From assembly GCA_963762425.1 (NCBI GenBank), contig CAVXKY010000004.1, positions 558,001 to 622,000 on the forward strand: a stretch of DNA of 64,000 nucleotides, given 5' to 3'. How positions within the stretch are numbered: position 1 is the stretch's first letter; each line of letters opens with the position of its first letter. Of the stretch, positions 1 through 9,196 are shown piece after piece. Source of the stretch: REEB95 sp963762425 (GTDB taxonomy: Bacteria; Pseudomonadota; Alphaproteobacteria; ATCC43930; CGMCC-115725). Made by a program: the position numbers and the translations under genes. Under the pieces are notes generated by a model. That model had not been told where the DNA came from, did not search any database, and was given only the letters and a program-made list of their open reading frames with translations.

Positions 1-471
1 GGGACGGCAAGGTCATCGGCTCCGAGCTGATCGGCCAGGATTTCGAGACCGACAAGTATTTCCACGGCCGGCCCTCGGCCACGACCGAGCCGGATCCCAA
101 GGATCCGACCAAGACCATTTCCGTGCCCTACGCCGCCGACAATTCCTCGGGCTCCAATCTGGGGCCGACCAGCCAGGCGCTTGGTCGACGGCGTGAAGGA
201 CGCGGCGGCCAAGCTCCACGCCGAGAACCCGGCCGCGCCGGTGCCGGTCGATCTGGTGACCAATTCGGCCAGCGGACTCGACCCCGATATCACCCCGGCG
301 GCGGCCTTGTTCCAGGTGCCGCGCGTCGCCAAGGCCCGTGGCCTGTCTACGGACCAGGTCAGCCAGGTGGTCGCCGACAATACCCAGAGCCGTTTTCTCG
401 GGGTTCTCGGCGAGCCGCACGTGAATGTGCTGAAGCTCAACCTCGCCCTCGACGCGCTCGGCGCGAAATAG
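1..471 (+). CDS. kdpC: KdpC, potassium-transporting ATPase subunit C (partial, frameshifted)
   Basis: C-terminal part of the small KdpC subunit, which stabilises the KdpFABC potassium-importing ATPase at the inner membrane. The 5' end lies outside the window. The reading from base 3 gives family-typical residues (FHGRPSA, SGSNLGPTS). It then shifts frame at about 181, where an extra T makes gcgcttgg out of gcgctgg. The second frame continues VPVDLVTNSASGLDP and ends NLALDALGAK. Removing one T restores an unbroken protein. The gene lies 23 bases upstream of kdpD, as in usual kdp operons. Identity is certain; whether the frameshift is real is doubtful. Confidence 0.9.
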
Positions 472-494
472 CGCCGGTATTGCTATAATGGGGC

Positions 495-3206
495 ATGGCC
501 GCTCCGAACCGCCCCACGCGTGATTCGCGCCCCTCGCCCGAGGCGCTGCTGGCCGAGGCCAAGCAGGAGGGCCGCGGCCGGCTGAAAATTTTCCTCGGCG
601 CGGCGCCGGGAGTCGGCAAGACCTATGAAATGCTGGAAGCGGCGCAGACCAAGCGCCGCGAAGGCGCCGACCTCGTCGTGGGATTCGTCGAAACCCACGG
701 CCGCAAGGAAACCGAGGCGCTGCTGGCCGGCCTCGAGGTCGTGAATCGGCGCAAAATCGACTACAAGGGCCGCGTCATCGAGGAAATGGATCTCGACGCC
801 ATCCTGGCGCGGCGTCCCAAGCTGGTGCTGGTCGACGAACTCGCTCACACCAACGCGTCCGGCTCGCGCCATCCCAAGCGTTATCTCGACGTCGAGGAAC
901 TGCTGGTCGCGGGCATCGACGTCTACACCACGCTCAACATCCAGCACGTCGAAAGCCTCAACGACGTGGTGGCGCAGATCACCCGCATCCGCGTGCGCGA
1001 AACCGTGCCCGACAGCGTGCTCGACGGCGCCGACGACATCGAGGTGATCGACCTTTCGCCGGAAGACCTGATTCAGCGTCTCAAGGAAGGCAAGGTCTAC
1101 GTCCCCGAACAGGCCGAACGCGCCGTCCGGCATTACTTCCAGCCCGGCAATCTAACCGCGTTGCGCGAGCTGGCGCTCAGGCGCACCGCGCAACGCGTCG
1201 ACGAACAGATGTTGACCTACATGCAGGCGCACACCATCAGCGGCCCGTGGGCCGCGGGTGAGCGCGTGCTGGTTTGCGTCAGCGAGTCCCCGGCCTGCGC
1301 CGCCCTCATCCGCTACGCCAAGCGCCTGGCCGACCGGCTGCACGGGCCCTGGACGGCGCTTTATGTCGAAACCCCGCGCTACCAGCGCCTCGACGAACGC
1401 GACCGCGACCGCATCGCCGACAGTCTCCGCCTCGCCGAGAAGCTTGGCGGCGAGGCCATCACCATTCCGGGCGGGCGCATCGCCGAGGATGTCACCAGCT
1501 ACGCCCAGGCCAACAACATCACCCACATCGTCATCGGCAAATCCGAACGCTCGCGCTGGTTCGAAATGTTGCACGGCTCGGTGGTGCACGATCTGGTGCG
1601 CCATGCCGGCAATATCAGCGTCCATGTCATCGCCGGAGACGATGGCGAGGCGTTGCCGGCCAAGACCATACGCACCCAGGCCGAGCCCGAGCCTTTCGAC
1701 ATCACGCCTTATATCGCGACCACGGCCATCGTCGCCGCGGCCTTGGGCATCGGCTTCGTCCTCCAGCAATATCTGAACGTCGTCAACATCGCGCTCGTCT
1801 TCCTGACCGCGATCCTGATCTCGGCGGTGACCTACGGGCTGTTGCCTTCGCTCTATGCCTGCGTCATCAGCGTGCTGGCCTACAATTTCTTCTTCTTGCC
1901 GCCGCTTTACACCTTCACCATCGCCGACCCGGAGAACGTGGTCGCGCTGTTCTTCTTTCTCATCGTGGCGGTGATCGCGTCGAACCTGGCCGCGCGCACC
2001 CGCAACCAGGTGGTGACAGCGCGCGATCGCGCCCGCACCACCGAGGAGCTGTTCGCCTTCAGCCGCAAGCTCGCCGGCATCGGCAAGCTCGAGGATTTGT
2101 TGTGGGCGACGGTTTACCAGATCGCGCTCATGCTCTCGGTGCGGGTCATGCTGCTCTTGCCCGAGGCCGACAGCATCGCCGTGCGCGCGGGATATCCGCC
2201 CGAGGACGAACTCGACGAAGCCGATCTCGCCGCCGCGCGCTGGAGCTGGGAGCACAACCGCGCCGCCGGCCGCGGCGCCGACACGCTGCCCGGCGCCAAG
2301 CGCCTGTTCCTGCCCTTGCGGACCGGGCGCGGCCCGGTGGGCGTGCTCGGCATCGACCGCGACCGGCCCGGCCCGCTGCTGACGCCGGACGGCCGCCGTT
2401 TGCTCGACGCGCTCGCCGATCAGGTGGCCGTCGCGATCGAACGCGTTACCCTGGCCGAAGACGTCGACCGCGCGCGCGTCCAGGCCGAGACCGAGCGCCT
2501 CCGCGCTGCGCTCCTGACCTCGATCTCGCACGATCTGCGCACGCCCTTGGCCTCGATCATCGGCGCCATGACCAGCTTCCGCAGCTACGGCGACGCCTAT
2601 GACAAGGCGTCGCGCGAGGAGTTGATGTCGACCATCCAGTCCGAGGCCGAGCGCTTGAATCGCTTCATCGGCAATCTGCTCGACATGACCCGGCTCGAAT
2701 CGGGCGCCATCCAGCTCAATCCCGAGATGATCGACGCCAGCGAGATCATCGGCACGGCGCTCAATCGCGCATCCAAGATCCTGGCCGATCACCGCCTGGA
2801 GATCGATATCGATCCGCATCTGCCGATGCTGCGGCTCGATTACCTGCTGTTCGAACAGGCGTTGTTCAACATCCTCGACAACGCCGCCAAATACGCGCCG
2901 CCGAAATCCCTGGTGCGGATTTCGGCGCATCGCGAGAACGGCTCGGTCGTCGTCCGTGTCGAGGACGAGGGGCCGGGCATCCCGCCCGGCGATCTCGAAC
3001 GAATCTTCGACAAGTTCTATCGGGTCCACGCCCAGGACCGGCAGCGCGCCGGCACCGGGCTGGGGTTGGCCATCTGCCGCGGCTTCGTCGAGGCGATGGG
3101 CGGCACCATCACCGCCGGCAATCGCAGCAAGGGCGGCGGCGTGTTCACCATCCGCATTCCCGTCGAAGAGGAACAGTCGGCAACGGAAGCGCGGGCGCAT
3201 GGCTAG
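495..3206 (+). CDS. kdpD: KdpD, potassium-responsive sensor histidine kinase
   Basis: 903 aa, full length for KdpD. The N-terminal KdpD domain carries the Walker-like GAAPGVGKT at residues 35-43. A universal-stress-protein-like segment follows (about 250-375), then four closely spaced membrane helices (DUF4118, about 405-500), a GAF-like region, HisKA with the phospho-acceptor in SISHDLRTPLAS (His679) and a HATPase domain ending with GTGLGLAICRG. It senses potassium limitation or ionic stress and phosphorylates KdpE. Its stop overlaps the kdpE start by 8 bases. A TATAAT-like hexamer at 484-489 lies just before the ATG; it could be incidental. Confidence 0.97.
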   Translation: MAAPNRPTRDSRPSPEALLAEAKQEGRGRLKIFLGAAPGVGKTYEMLEAAQTKRREGADLVVGFVETHGRKETEALLAGLEVVNRRKIDYKGRVIEEMDLDAILARRPKLVLVDELAHTNASGSRHPKRYLDVEELLVAGIDVYTTLNIQHVESLNDVVAQITRIRVRETVPDSVLDGADDIEVIDLSPEDLIQRLKEGKVYVPEQAERAVRHYFQPGNLTALRELALRRTAQRVDEQMLTYMQAHTISGPWAAGERVLVCVSESPACAALIRYAKRLADRLHGPWTALYVETPRYQRLDERDRDRIADSLRLAEKLGGEAITIPGGRIAEDVTSYAQANNITHIVIGKSERSRWFEMLHGSVVHDLVRHAGNISVHVIAGDDGEALPAKTIRTQAEPEPFDITPYIATTAIVAAALGIGFVLQQYLNVVNIALVFLTAILISAVTYGLLPSLYACVISVLAYNFFFLPPLYTFTIADPENVVALFFFLIVAVIASNLAARTRNQVVTARDRARTTEELFAFSRKLAGIGKLEDLLWATVYQIALMLSVRVMLLLPEADSIAVRAGYPPEDELDEADLAAARWSWEHNRAAGRGADTLPGAKRLFLPLRTGRGPVGVLGIDRDRPGPLLTPDGRRLLDALADQVAVAIERVTLAEDVDRARVQAETERLRAALLTSISHDLRTPLASIIGAMTSFRSYGDAYDKASREELMSTIQSEAERLNRFIGNLLDMTRLESGAIQLNPEMIDASEIIGTALNRASKILADHRLEIDIDPHLPMLRLDYLLFEQALFNILDNAAKYAPPKSLVRISAHRENGSVVVRVEDEGPGIPPGDLERIFDKFYRVHAQDRQRAGTGLGLAICRGFVEAMGGTITAGNRSKGGGVFTIRIPVEEEQSATEARAHG

Positions 3207-3906
3207 GGAAGTGGCCGTGCTGATCGTCGATGACGAACCGCCGATCCGCCGGTTCCTCAAGACCAGCCTGTCGGCGCAGGGCTATCGCGTCATCGAAGCC
3301 GATGGCGGCGCCGCGGCGCTGAAGCAGATGGCGGAGGGCAAGCCCGATCTGGTGGTGCTCGATCTGGGGCTCCCCGACATGAACGGGCTCGATGTCATTC
3401 GCGCCATCCGCAAAATCTCGGACTTGCCGATCGTCGTGCTGTCGGTCAGGGGCGACGAGCAGAGCAAGGTCGCGGCGCTCGATCTCGGCGCCGATGATTA
3501 CGTCACCAAGCCCTTCGGCATGGAGGAACTGATCGCGCGGCTGCGCACCGCCATCCGCCACCGCTTCCAGGCCAAGGGCGAGGCGCCGGTGTTCGTGCTG
3601 GGCGATATCTCGGTCGATCTGGTGCGCCGGTTGGTGAAGCGGAAAGGCGAGGAGGTTCGGCTCTCGCCCAAGGAATACGATCTGTTGAAGACGCTGGTGG
3701 TGAATGCGGGAAAGGTGCTCACCCACCGCCATATCCTGACCGAAGTGTGGGGCCCGGCTCACACCGAGGACGCCCAGTATCTGCGCGTCTTCGTGCGCAA
3801 TCTGCGCCACAAACTCGAAGCCGATCCGGCGCGGCCGGCCCTGATCCTGACCGAGCCGGGGGTGGGCTACCGGCTGCAGGCGGGCGGGCCTTCCTTATCG
3901 CCTTGA
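3199..3906 (+). CDS. kdpE: KdpE, OmpR-family response regulator
   Basis: 235 aa. The N-terminal receiver has the acidic pair in VDDE, the phospho-acceptor Asp55 in VVLDLGLP and the conserved Lys in YVTKPFG. The C-terminal winged helix is of the OmpR/PhoB type and contains RLSPKEYDLL and GVGYRL. It activates transcription of the kdp potassium-uptake operon when phosphorylated by KdpD. The ATG at 3199 overlaps the kdpD stop (ATGGCTAG), which implies translational coupling. A hairpin with terminator character follows the stop codon. Confidence 0.97.
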   Translation: MAREVAVLIVDDEPPIRRFLKTSLSAQGYRVIEADGGAAALKQMAEGKPDLVVLDLGLPDMNGLDVIRAIRKISDLPIVVLSVRGDEQSKVAALDLGADDYVTKPFGMEELIARLRTAIRHRFQAKGEAPVFVLGDISVDLVRRLVKRKGEEVRLSPKEYDLLKTLVVNAGKVLTHRHILTEVWGPAHTEDAQYLRVFVRNLRHKLEADPARPALILTEPGVGYRLQAGGPSLSP

Positions 3907-3910
3907 AGAA

Positions 3911-3942
3911 AAAAGGGCGGGCCCGTTGGCCCGCCCCTTGTT
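3911..3942. terminator. Bidirectional terminator hairpin between kdpE and the binding-protein gene
   Basis: A G+C-rich inverted repeat (AAGGGCGGGCC, loop CGTT, GGCCCGCCCCTT) lies between two convergent genes. On the minus strand the stem is followed by a T run (TTTTTTC), so it best terminates the minus-strand gene ending at 3962. On the plus strand the trailing sequence TTGTTGTG is weaker. Confidence 0.75.
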
Positions 3943-3961
3943 GTGCCGCCCGTAGCCGGAT

Positions 3962-4976
3962 TTATTTCTTCAGCCGCGCCGCCGCATCCTTGGCGATGCT
4001 GAGATCGGCGTATTGGCTGACGTCGATGTCCTTGTCGAGGAAAGCCAAGCTCCCGCTGGGTCTCGATATTCGCCTGGAGCGCCTTGAGGTCCGGCAACGC
4101 GCTCCGGTTGCGGTAATAGTCCTTGCCCTTGACGAACAGCCAGGAATCCCAAACCGGGGCCGGAATCTTGGTCGTATCCACGGCGATCTGCACCGCCGCC
4201 GCGTGGTTCTTGGGATTCTGGAACCAGCGCATGACGCGAATGGTGTCTTCCATGAAATCGACCACGGCGGCGCGGTTTTGCTTGAGCCAGTCGGCATGGG
4301 CGGCCCAGACGATCATCTGCGTCCGGCCGACCGCGTCCTTCTGGCTGAACAACGGATGCGCCATCTTGAGCAGGTCGGGATTGTAGGAGAAGGGCAGCAC
4401 GCCCGGGATGAGGTCGACCTTATGCTCCGCCAGCATTTGCCGCATGTTGGGGAAGGCGGCCTCGACGATGGTGACGTCGGTCTTGTCGTTGAGGTGATGC
4501 TTGCGCAGCATGGCGCGCATGGCGATGTCGACCGCGCTGCCGCCCGCGTTGGTCGCCAGCACCTTGCCCTTCAAATCCTCGACCGTCTTGATCCCGCTGT
4601 CGTTCATCACGAAGTACTGGTCGGTGTAATAGCCGGGGACGCCGTCCTGGAAATCGTCGCTGATGATGCGCAGATCGGTGAGCCCGGCGTTCTGCACGGC
4701 GAGCGCGAAAGAGGAATAGGCCAAATCGCCGATGTCGAGCTGATTGCTGGCGAGCGCGGTGATCATCGGCGGCGTGCCTTGGAAGCGCGTCACATCCAGG
4801 GTGTAGGTCTTGTTCAGATGGGTCATGAGATCGGCCTTCGCCGGCAACAGCGAAGCCCAATTGGCCACCGGCACGACATAGCTGGTGCGGATCTTGACCG
4901 GATCGGCGAATGCGCCGGGCGCATAAGCGAAAGCGGCGGCCACGATGGCGGCCAGCGCGAGTTGTATGGAACGCAT
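3962..4976 (-). CDS. NitT/TauT-family ABC transporter substrate-binding protein (frameshifted)
   Basis: About 337 aa once repaired. The signal peptide (MRSIQLALAAIVAAAFAYAP, then AFADP) is followed by a periplasmic binding-protein fold of the NMT1/THI5-like SsuA/TauA type (ASNQLDIGDL, LKGKVLATNAGGSAVD). The start is the ATG at 4976, preceded by GGGAGGG. Near the C-terminus the frame breaks at about 4047, where one extra A sits on the plus strand (gccaagc for gccagc). The other frame then ends FLDKDIDVSQYADLS...ARLKK. No permease or ATPase gene is adjacent, so it is an orphan binding protein here. The ligand is unknown; sulfonates, nitriles or aromatic acids are possible for this family. Confidence 0.85.
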
Positions 4977-5056
4977 TATCCCTCCCTTGCGGATTGTCAC
5001 CGGATTTCTTGATCTTTTTTAGAACGATTTGACTATTGGTCCCGGCCCCAATTTTG

Positions 5057-5737
5057 TCAAGCGCGCGGCTTCAATCCGGCGATCAGCAGCGCGAACACGC
5101 GGCGCAACTCGGCCAGGCCGCGGGCGAGGTCGGGCGCGTGCTTCGCGTCGCCGAGCCAGCGCCGGATTTCAGCGGTATAGATCGCCCAGATCGCCCGGGC
5201 CGCGATGGCGCTGTCCTCGTCGGCGCTGATGCGTCCCGCTTCCTTGGCCCGGTCCACCAGAGCCGCCAGATCGGCGAGGATTTTCTCTTGGTGTCCCCGG
5301 AAACGGCGCGCCTCGTGGCCTTCGAGGTAGAAGGTCAGTTCGCGCAGCATGAAGCGCGCGAGATCGGGCTGCCGCGCGAAAAAGACGTAGAACGCGCGGA
5401 AGATTCCAACCAGCTGGTCGGGCAAAGGAACGTTGCGGGGCGCTTCGGCAAAACCCCTTGCGGCGACGTCCTCGAGTTCGTCGATGAAGATCAGGAAGAG
5501 CAGGTCGCGCTTGTCGGCGGCATAGATGAAGAGCGTGCCCAGGGCGACCCCGGCGCGGCGCGCGATCGCGCGCGTCGTGGTGTCGTCGTAGCCTTTCTCG
5601 ATGAAAAGCTCGCGCGCGGCGCGGCGGATTCTGGCCAGCTTCTGCGCCTTGCCGCGCTCCCGCAGGCCGATTGCCGGCGAGACGGTCTTCGCCGCGGGGG
5701 CGGGCTTGGCGGCGATGCGGCGGGCGGAATTGGACAA
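5057..5737 (-). CDS. TetR/AcrR-family transcriptional regulator
   Basis: The N-terminal helix-turn-helix is of TetR type (ARELFIEKGYDDTTTRAIARR, read as two parts around GYDDTT; then GVALGTLF). A helical ligand-binding domain follows, about 226 aa in all from the chosen start. I chose TTG at 5737 because GAGG lies seven bases upstream. An in-frame ATG at 5809 has no ribosome-binding site and would place the operator palindrome inside the coding region. The gene is divergent from the dehydrogenase at 5849, and a perfect palindrome sits between them. It probably represses that cluster and itself, and may sense an acyl or aryl intermediate. Confidence 0.88.
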   Translation of the reverse strand: MSNSARRIAAKPAPAAKTVSPAIGLRERGKAQKLARIRRAARELFIEKGYDDTTTRAIARRAGVALGTLFIYAADKRDLLFLIFIDELEDVAARGFAEAPRNVPLPDQLVGIFRAFYVFFARQPDLARFMLRELTFYLEGHEARRFRGHQEKILADLAALVDRAKEAGRISADEDSAIAARAIWAIYTAEIRRWLGDAKHAPDLARGLAELRRVFALLIAGLKPRA

Positions 5738-5768
5738 GCGCGGGCCTCGTCGTTTGCAGGATGGTCGC

Positions 5769-5797
5769 TTGACAATAACATCGACCGGATTAAAAAT
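5769..5797 (+). promoter_or_regulatory. Predicted promoter of the catabolic cluster
   Basis: A perfect -35 hexamer TTGACA (5769-5774) is followed after 17 bases by an A+T-rich -10 region (AAAAAT, 5792-5797, four of six consensus bases). It points toward the dehydrogenase gene at 5849 and its -10 end abuts the operator palindrome. Confidence 0.55.
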
Positions 5798-5809
5798 GAA
5801 CATGTTCAT
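5796..5809. promoter_or_regulatory. Palindromic operator candidate for the TetR regulator
   Basis: The 14-base sequence ATGAACATGTTCAT is a perfect palindrome. It lies in the divergent intergenic space and overlaps the end of the predicted -10 element. Size, symmetry and place are typical of TetR-family operators; binding is inference. Confidence 0.7.
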
Positions 5810-5848
5810 AAATAATACCGTGTCGATAGGGACGGCTGGGGAGGCGGC

Positions 5849-6626
5849 GTGAACGGGCAGGTAAATCCGGCGCGCAAGACTGGGCTGGTTACCGGCGCCG
5901 CGAGCGGCATCGGCGCCGCTGCCGTGCTGGCGCTGGCGCGCGCCGGCTACGACGTCGCGATCAATTACAGCCGCAGCGAGGGGCCCGGCGCGCGCAACCG
6001 CGGATGCCGCGCAAAAGCTGGGCGCCAAGACATTGTTGTGCAAATGCGACGTCGCCGACGATGCGGGCGTGCGCGCCATGCTGAAGCAGGTCGAATCCTC
6101 ATTCGGCCATCTCGACGCCCTCATCAACAACGCCGGCACCACCACCGAGGTCAAGCCCAAGGATTTCGAGGCGATGACGGTCGAGGAATGGGACCGCGTC
6201 TTCGCCGTCAATGTGCGCGGGATATTCTCGGTCACGCGCGCGGCGCTGCCGCTGCTCCGCAAATCGGCCCATCCCGCCATCGTCAACACCGCCAGCATCG
6301 TCGGGCTTCGTCCCGGGCCGCAGCCCTTGCCTTATGCCGCGAGCAAGGCGGCGGTGGTCAACCTGACCAAGACGCTGGCGCTCAATCTCGGCCCCGAGAT
6401 CCGCGTCAACGCCGTGGCGCCGGGCTGGATGGAAGGCGACTGGATGAAGCGCATGCTCAAGGACAGATACGACGATCTGATGGGCCGCCGCGCCAAGCTT
6501 ACGCCCTTGAAGCGCGTGGTGACGGCCGAGGACGTGGCCGAGACCATGCTGTCGCTGATCGAGGGCAACCGTTTCGTCACCGGCGAGATCATCGTGGTGG
6601 ACGGCGGATTCGCGAGCTCGACCTGA
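5849..6626 (+). CDS. Short-chain dehydrogenase/reductase (frameshifted)
   Basis: NAD(P)-dependent SDR of the 3-oxoacyl-ACP reductase (FabG-like) type, about 259 aa when repaired. The cofactor motif is TGAASGIG near the start. The structural motif is NNAG, the catalytic Ser is in NTASIVG and the catalytic pair in YAASK. The start GTG at 5849 has GGGGAGG upstream. The frame breaks at 5984-5986, where an extra C (ggggcccggc) shifts reading; removing it gives EGPARATADAAQKLGAK and rejoins the rest. First gene of the TetR-controlled cluster; its stop is three bases before the ligase start. It probably oxidises or reduces a hydroxyl or keto group of the pathway intermediate. Confidence 0.85.
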
Positions 6627-6629
6627 ACC

Positions 6630-8289
6630 ATGCTGCCCGGCGTCATTCCCTTTCCCCCCGAATACGCCAAGCGCTATCGCGCCAAGGGTTATTGGCGTGA
6701 CCAATCGCTGGCCGTGGAATTCGCCGAAGTCTGGAAGAAATTCGGGCCCCGCATCGCGCTGATCGACGGCGCGCGGCGCTACAGCTACGCCGATATCGAC
6801 CGCATCACCGACAATCTCGCGCTCAATCTGCTGGCGCTGGGGTTGAAGCCCTTGGATCGCGTGGTGCCGCCCTTGCCCAATGTCGCCGAATTCGTGCTGC
6901 TCTATTTCGCGCTCCAGAAGATCGGCGGCATACCCATCGCCGCGCTGGCGACCCACCGCTACAACGAAATCGGCCAGTTCGTGAAAATCGCCCAAGCGGC
7001 GGCCTGCGTCTATCCCGAGCGCCAGAGCGATTTCGCCTTCGGGCCGATGGTGAAGCGCGTCGCCGACGAGAATCCCTGCCTCAAGTTCCGCATCGTGCTC
7101 GGCCAAGCCGGGCCGGGCGAGATGTCGCTGACCGAGTTGATCGAACGTCCGGCTTCGTTGCCCAAATCGGAACTGGCCAAAATCGAGATCGACCCCACCG
7201 ATCCCTGCATTTTCCAGTTGTCGGGCGGCACCACCGGCGTGCCCAAGTTGATCCCGCGCACGCATAACGACTATGCCTATAACTCCAAGACCGCAGCGCA
7301 GGTCTGCGAGGTTTCCGGCGACTCCGTGCTGCTGCTGGCCTTGCCGATCGCGCATAACCTGCCCTTGGCCTGCCCGGGCATCCAGGGCTTCTTCTTCAAC
7401 GGCGGCAAGGTGGTGTTGAGCCCGACCACCCGGCCCGAGGACATGTTTCCCCTGGTGGCGCAGCACCGCGTCACGCATATCAAGGTGGTGCCGGCCTTGC
7501 TGATCCGGCTCATCAACAGCCCCGAAGTGACGCGCACCGACACCTCCTCGCTGCGCTTTATCCAGAGCGGCGGCCAGCGCCTCCAGCCCGAGGTGCGCAT
7601 CAAGACCAAGGAACTCATCCCGTCGGTTTTCGTGCAGGAGAATTTCGGCATGTCGGAAGGCATGCTGTTCTTCGTGCGCCGCAACGATCCGGACGACGTG
7701 CGGCTGGAAACGGTCGGCAGGCCGATTTCGCCCGACGACGAGGTGCGGCTTCTGGACGACGAGGACCGGGAAGTGGCCTTCGGCGAAGTCGGCGAGCTAT
7801 GTGCGCGCGGGCCTTATACCCTGCGCGGTTATTACGGCGCCGTGGAGCACAACAAGCGCGCCTTCACCTCGGACGGCTTCTACCGCTCCGGCGATTTGAT
7901 GCGCCAGCATCCCTCGGGCAATTACATGGTCGAAGGCCGCAAGAAGGATTTGATCAACCGCGGCGGCGAGAAGATATCGTGCGAGGAGATCGAGAACCTG
8001 ATCCTGCAGCATCCGGCGGTGGAGAACGTCGCCTGCGTAGCCATTGCCCGACCCCGCCTTGGGCGAGCGCATGTGCGCCTGCGTCATCCCGCACACGGGC
8101 AAGACCCTGGGTCTCGAGGAGCTGGTCCGCTTTCTTGCCGCCAAGGAGATCGCCAAGTTCAAGCTGCCCGAGCGGCTCGAGATCATGAACGATTTTCCGT
8201 TGTCCACGTTCGGCAAGGTGTCGAAGAAGACGCTGGTCGAGACGGTATCCAAATTGCCGGCATCGCGGCCGGCGGCAAAGGCGGGCTGA
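6630..8289 (+). CDS. Aryl-acid AMP/CoA ligase, DhbE/EntE-like (frameshifted)
   Basis: Adenylate-forming enzyme of about 552 aa after repair. It has the EntE-type start (PPEYAKRYRAKGYW), the P-loop SGGTTGVPKLIP near residue 196, the acyl-adenylate motif GMSEG, YRSGDL and the C-terminal GKVSKK lysine motif. In the DhbE pocket, Asn235 and Ser240 contact the 2-hydroxybenzoate ring. The equivalent stretch here is AHNLPLAC, with Asn243 and Cys248; Cys at this place is typical of salicylate-activating enzymes. A frameshift (ccattgccc for ccatgccc, 8044) separates the C-terminal domain. No siderophore synthetase genes are near, so a catabolic CoA-ligase role is more likely than siderophore assembly; this is inference. 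Confidence 0.85.
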
Positions 8290-8292
8290 GTC

Positions 8293-9135
8293 ATGCGCAT
8301 CATCGATCTGCACTGCTATCCCAACACCGAGCCCTGGATCAAGTGCCAAGGCCCTTATGTCGAGGCGCTCGCCAAGTACTGGAATCGCAGCTGGACCTGG
8401 AAACAGGAAGACGAGGTGGTGAAGGATTTCACCGAGGCCGGGGTCGAGGCGGTGCTGGTCGCGCTCGACCTCGAAACCACCGCCAAGACGCCGCCTTGCA
8501 GCAACGATTACGTCAAGGGCATGCAAAATCGCCACCGGAACCGCATCATCCAGTCCTGGGGCGCGGTCGATCCCTTGAAAGGCGAGGCGGCGATCAAGGA
8601 GGCGCGCCACGCCATCCTCGATCTCAAGATGCTGGGCTTCCACTTCCATCCCATCATGGGGCACTTCGCCATGAACGAGCGGCGGTTCTATCCGCTGTGG
8701 GAGGCGATCGACGCGCTCAAGGTTCCGGTGATGGTCGATGTCGGCACCACCGGCATGGGCGCCGGCATGCCGGGCGGCATGGGCGCCAAGATCCGTCACG
8801 CGCATCCCTCCTGCCTCGACGAACTCGCCGCCGATTTCCCGAATCTCACCATCATCGCCGCGCATCCGGGCTGGCCCTGGGTCGACGAGATGACGGCGGT
8901 GGCGCTGCACAAGGGCAACGTGTTCTGGGAGATGTCGGGCTGGGCGCCGAAATATTTCCCGGCCCAGCTCAAGACCGACATCCGCGCCCGGCTCCAGGAC
9001 AAGATCATGTTCGGCAGCGACTACCCGAGCATGCCCTATGCCCGCCTGTTCAAGGAATGGGCCGAACTGGGCTACGCCGAAACCGTGATGGAAAAGATCT
9101 TCCACAAAAACGCCGAGCGCATTCTCGGGCTCTGA
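8293..9135 (+). CDS. Amidohydrolase-2 family protein with altered metal motif
   Basis: 280 aa, a TIM-barrel of the ACMSD / gamma-resorcylate-decarboxylase-like amidohydrolase family (Amidohydro_2). The canonical HxH of strand 1 reads HCY here (His7, Tyr9). The strand-5 segment that usually holds a His reads MVDVGTTG. The later His (AAHPGWPW) and the C-terminal Asp (MFGSDYP) are present. It starts three bases after the ligase stop, so it is in the same operon. Family members hydrolyse or decarboxylate aromatic or ring-cleavage acids; here the metal site looks incomplete, so the reaction is uncertain. Confidence 0.82.
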   Translation: MRIIDLHCYPNTEPWIKCQGPYVEALAKYWNRSWTWKQEDEVVKDFTEAGVEAVLVALDLETTAKTPPCSNDYVKGMQNRHRNRIIQSWGAVDPLKGEAAIKEARHAILDLKMLGFHFHPIMGHFAMNERRFYPLWEAIDALKVPVMVDVGTTGMGAGMPGGMGAKIRHAHPSCLDELAADFPNLTIIAAHPGWPWVDEMTAVALHKGNVFWEMSGWAPKYFPAQLKTDIRARLQDKIMFGSDYPSMPYARLFKEWAELGYAETVMEKIFHKNAERILGL

Positions 9136-9196
9136 TCGATGACCCGCCCGCCCATCCTCATGGGCTTCTGGCGGGGCGGAAAAAGGATGGACGAAC

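Noticed and set aside
1152..3260. 702-residue open frame opposite kdpD
   Set aside because: It mirrors the codon bias of kdpD in G+C-rich DNA; its translation is Arg/Asp/Gly-rich without any domain.
5740..6298. N-terminal extension of the TetR regulator up to 6298
   Set aside because: It would cover the SDR gene on the other strand and the operator; the sequence shows no domain.
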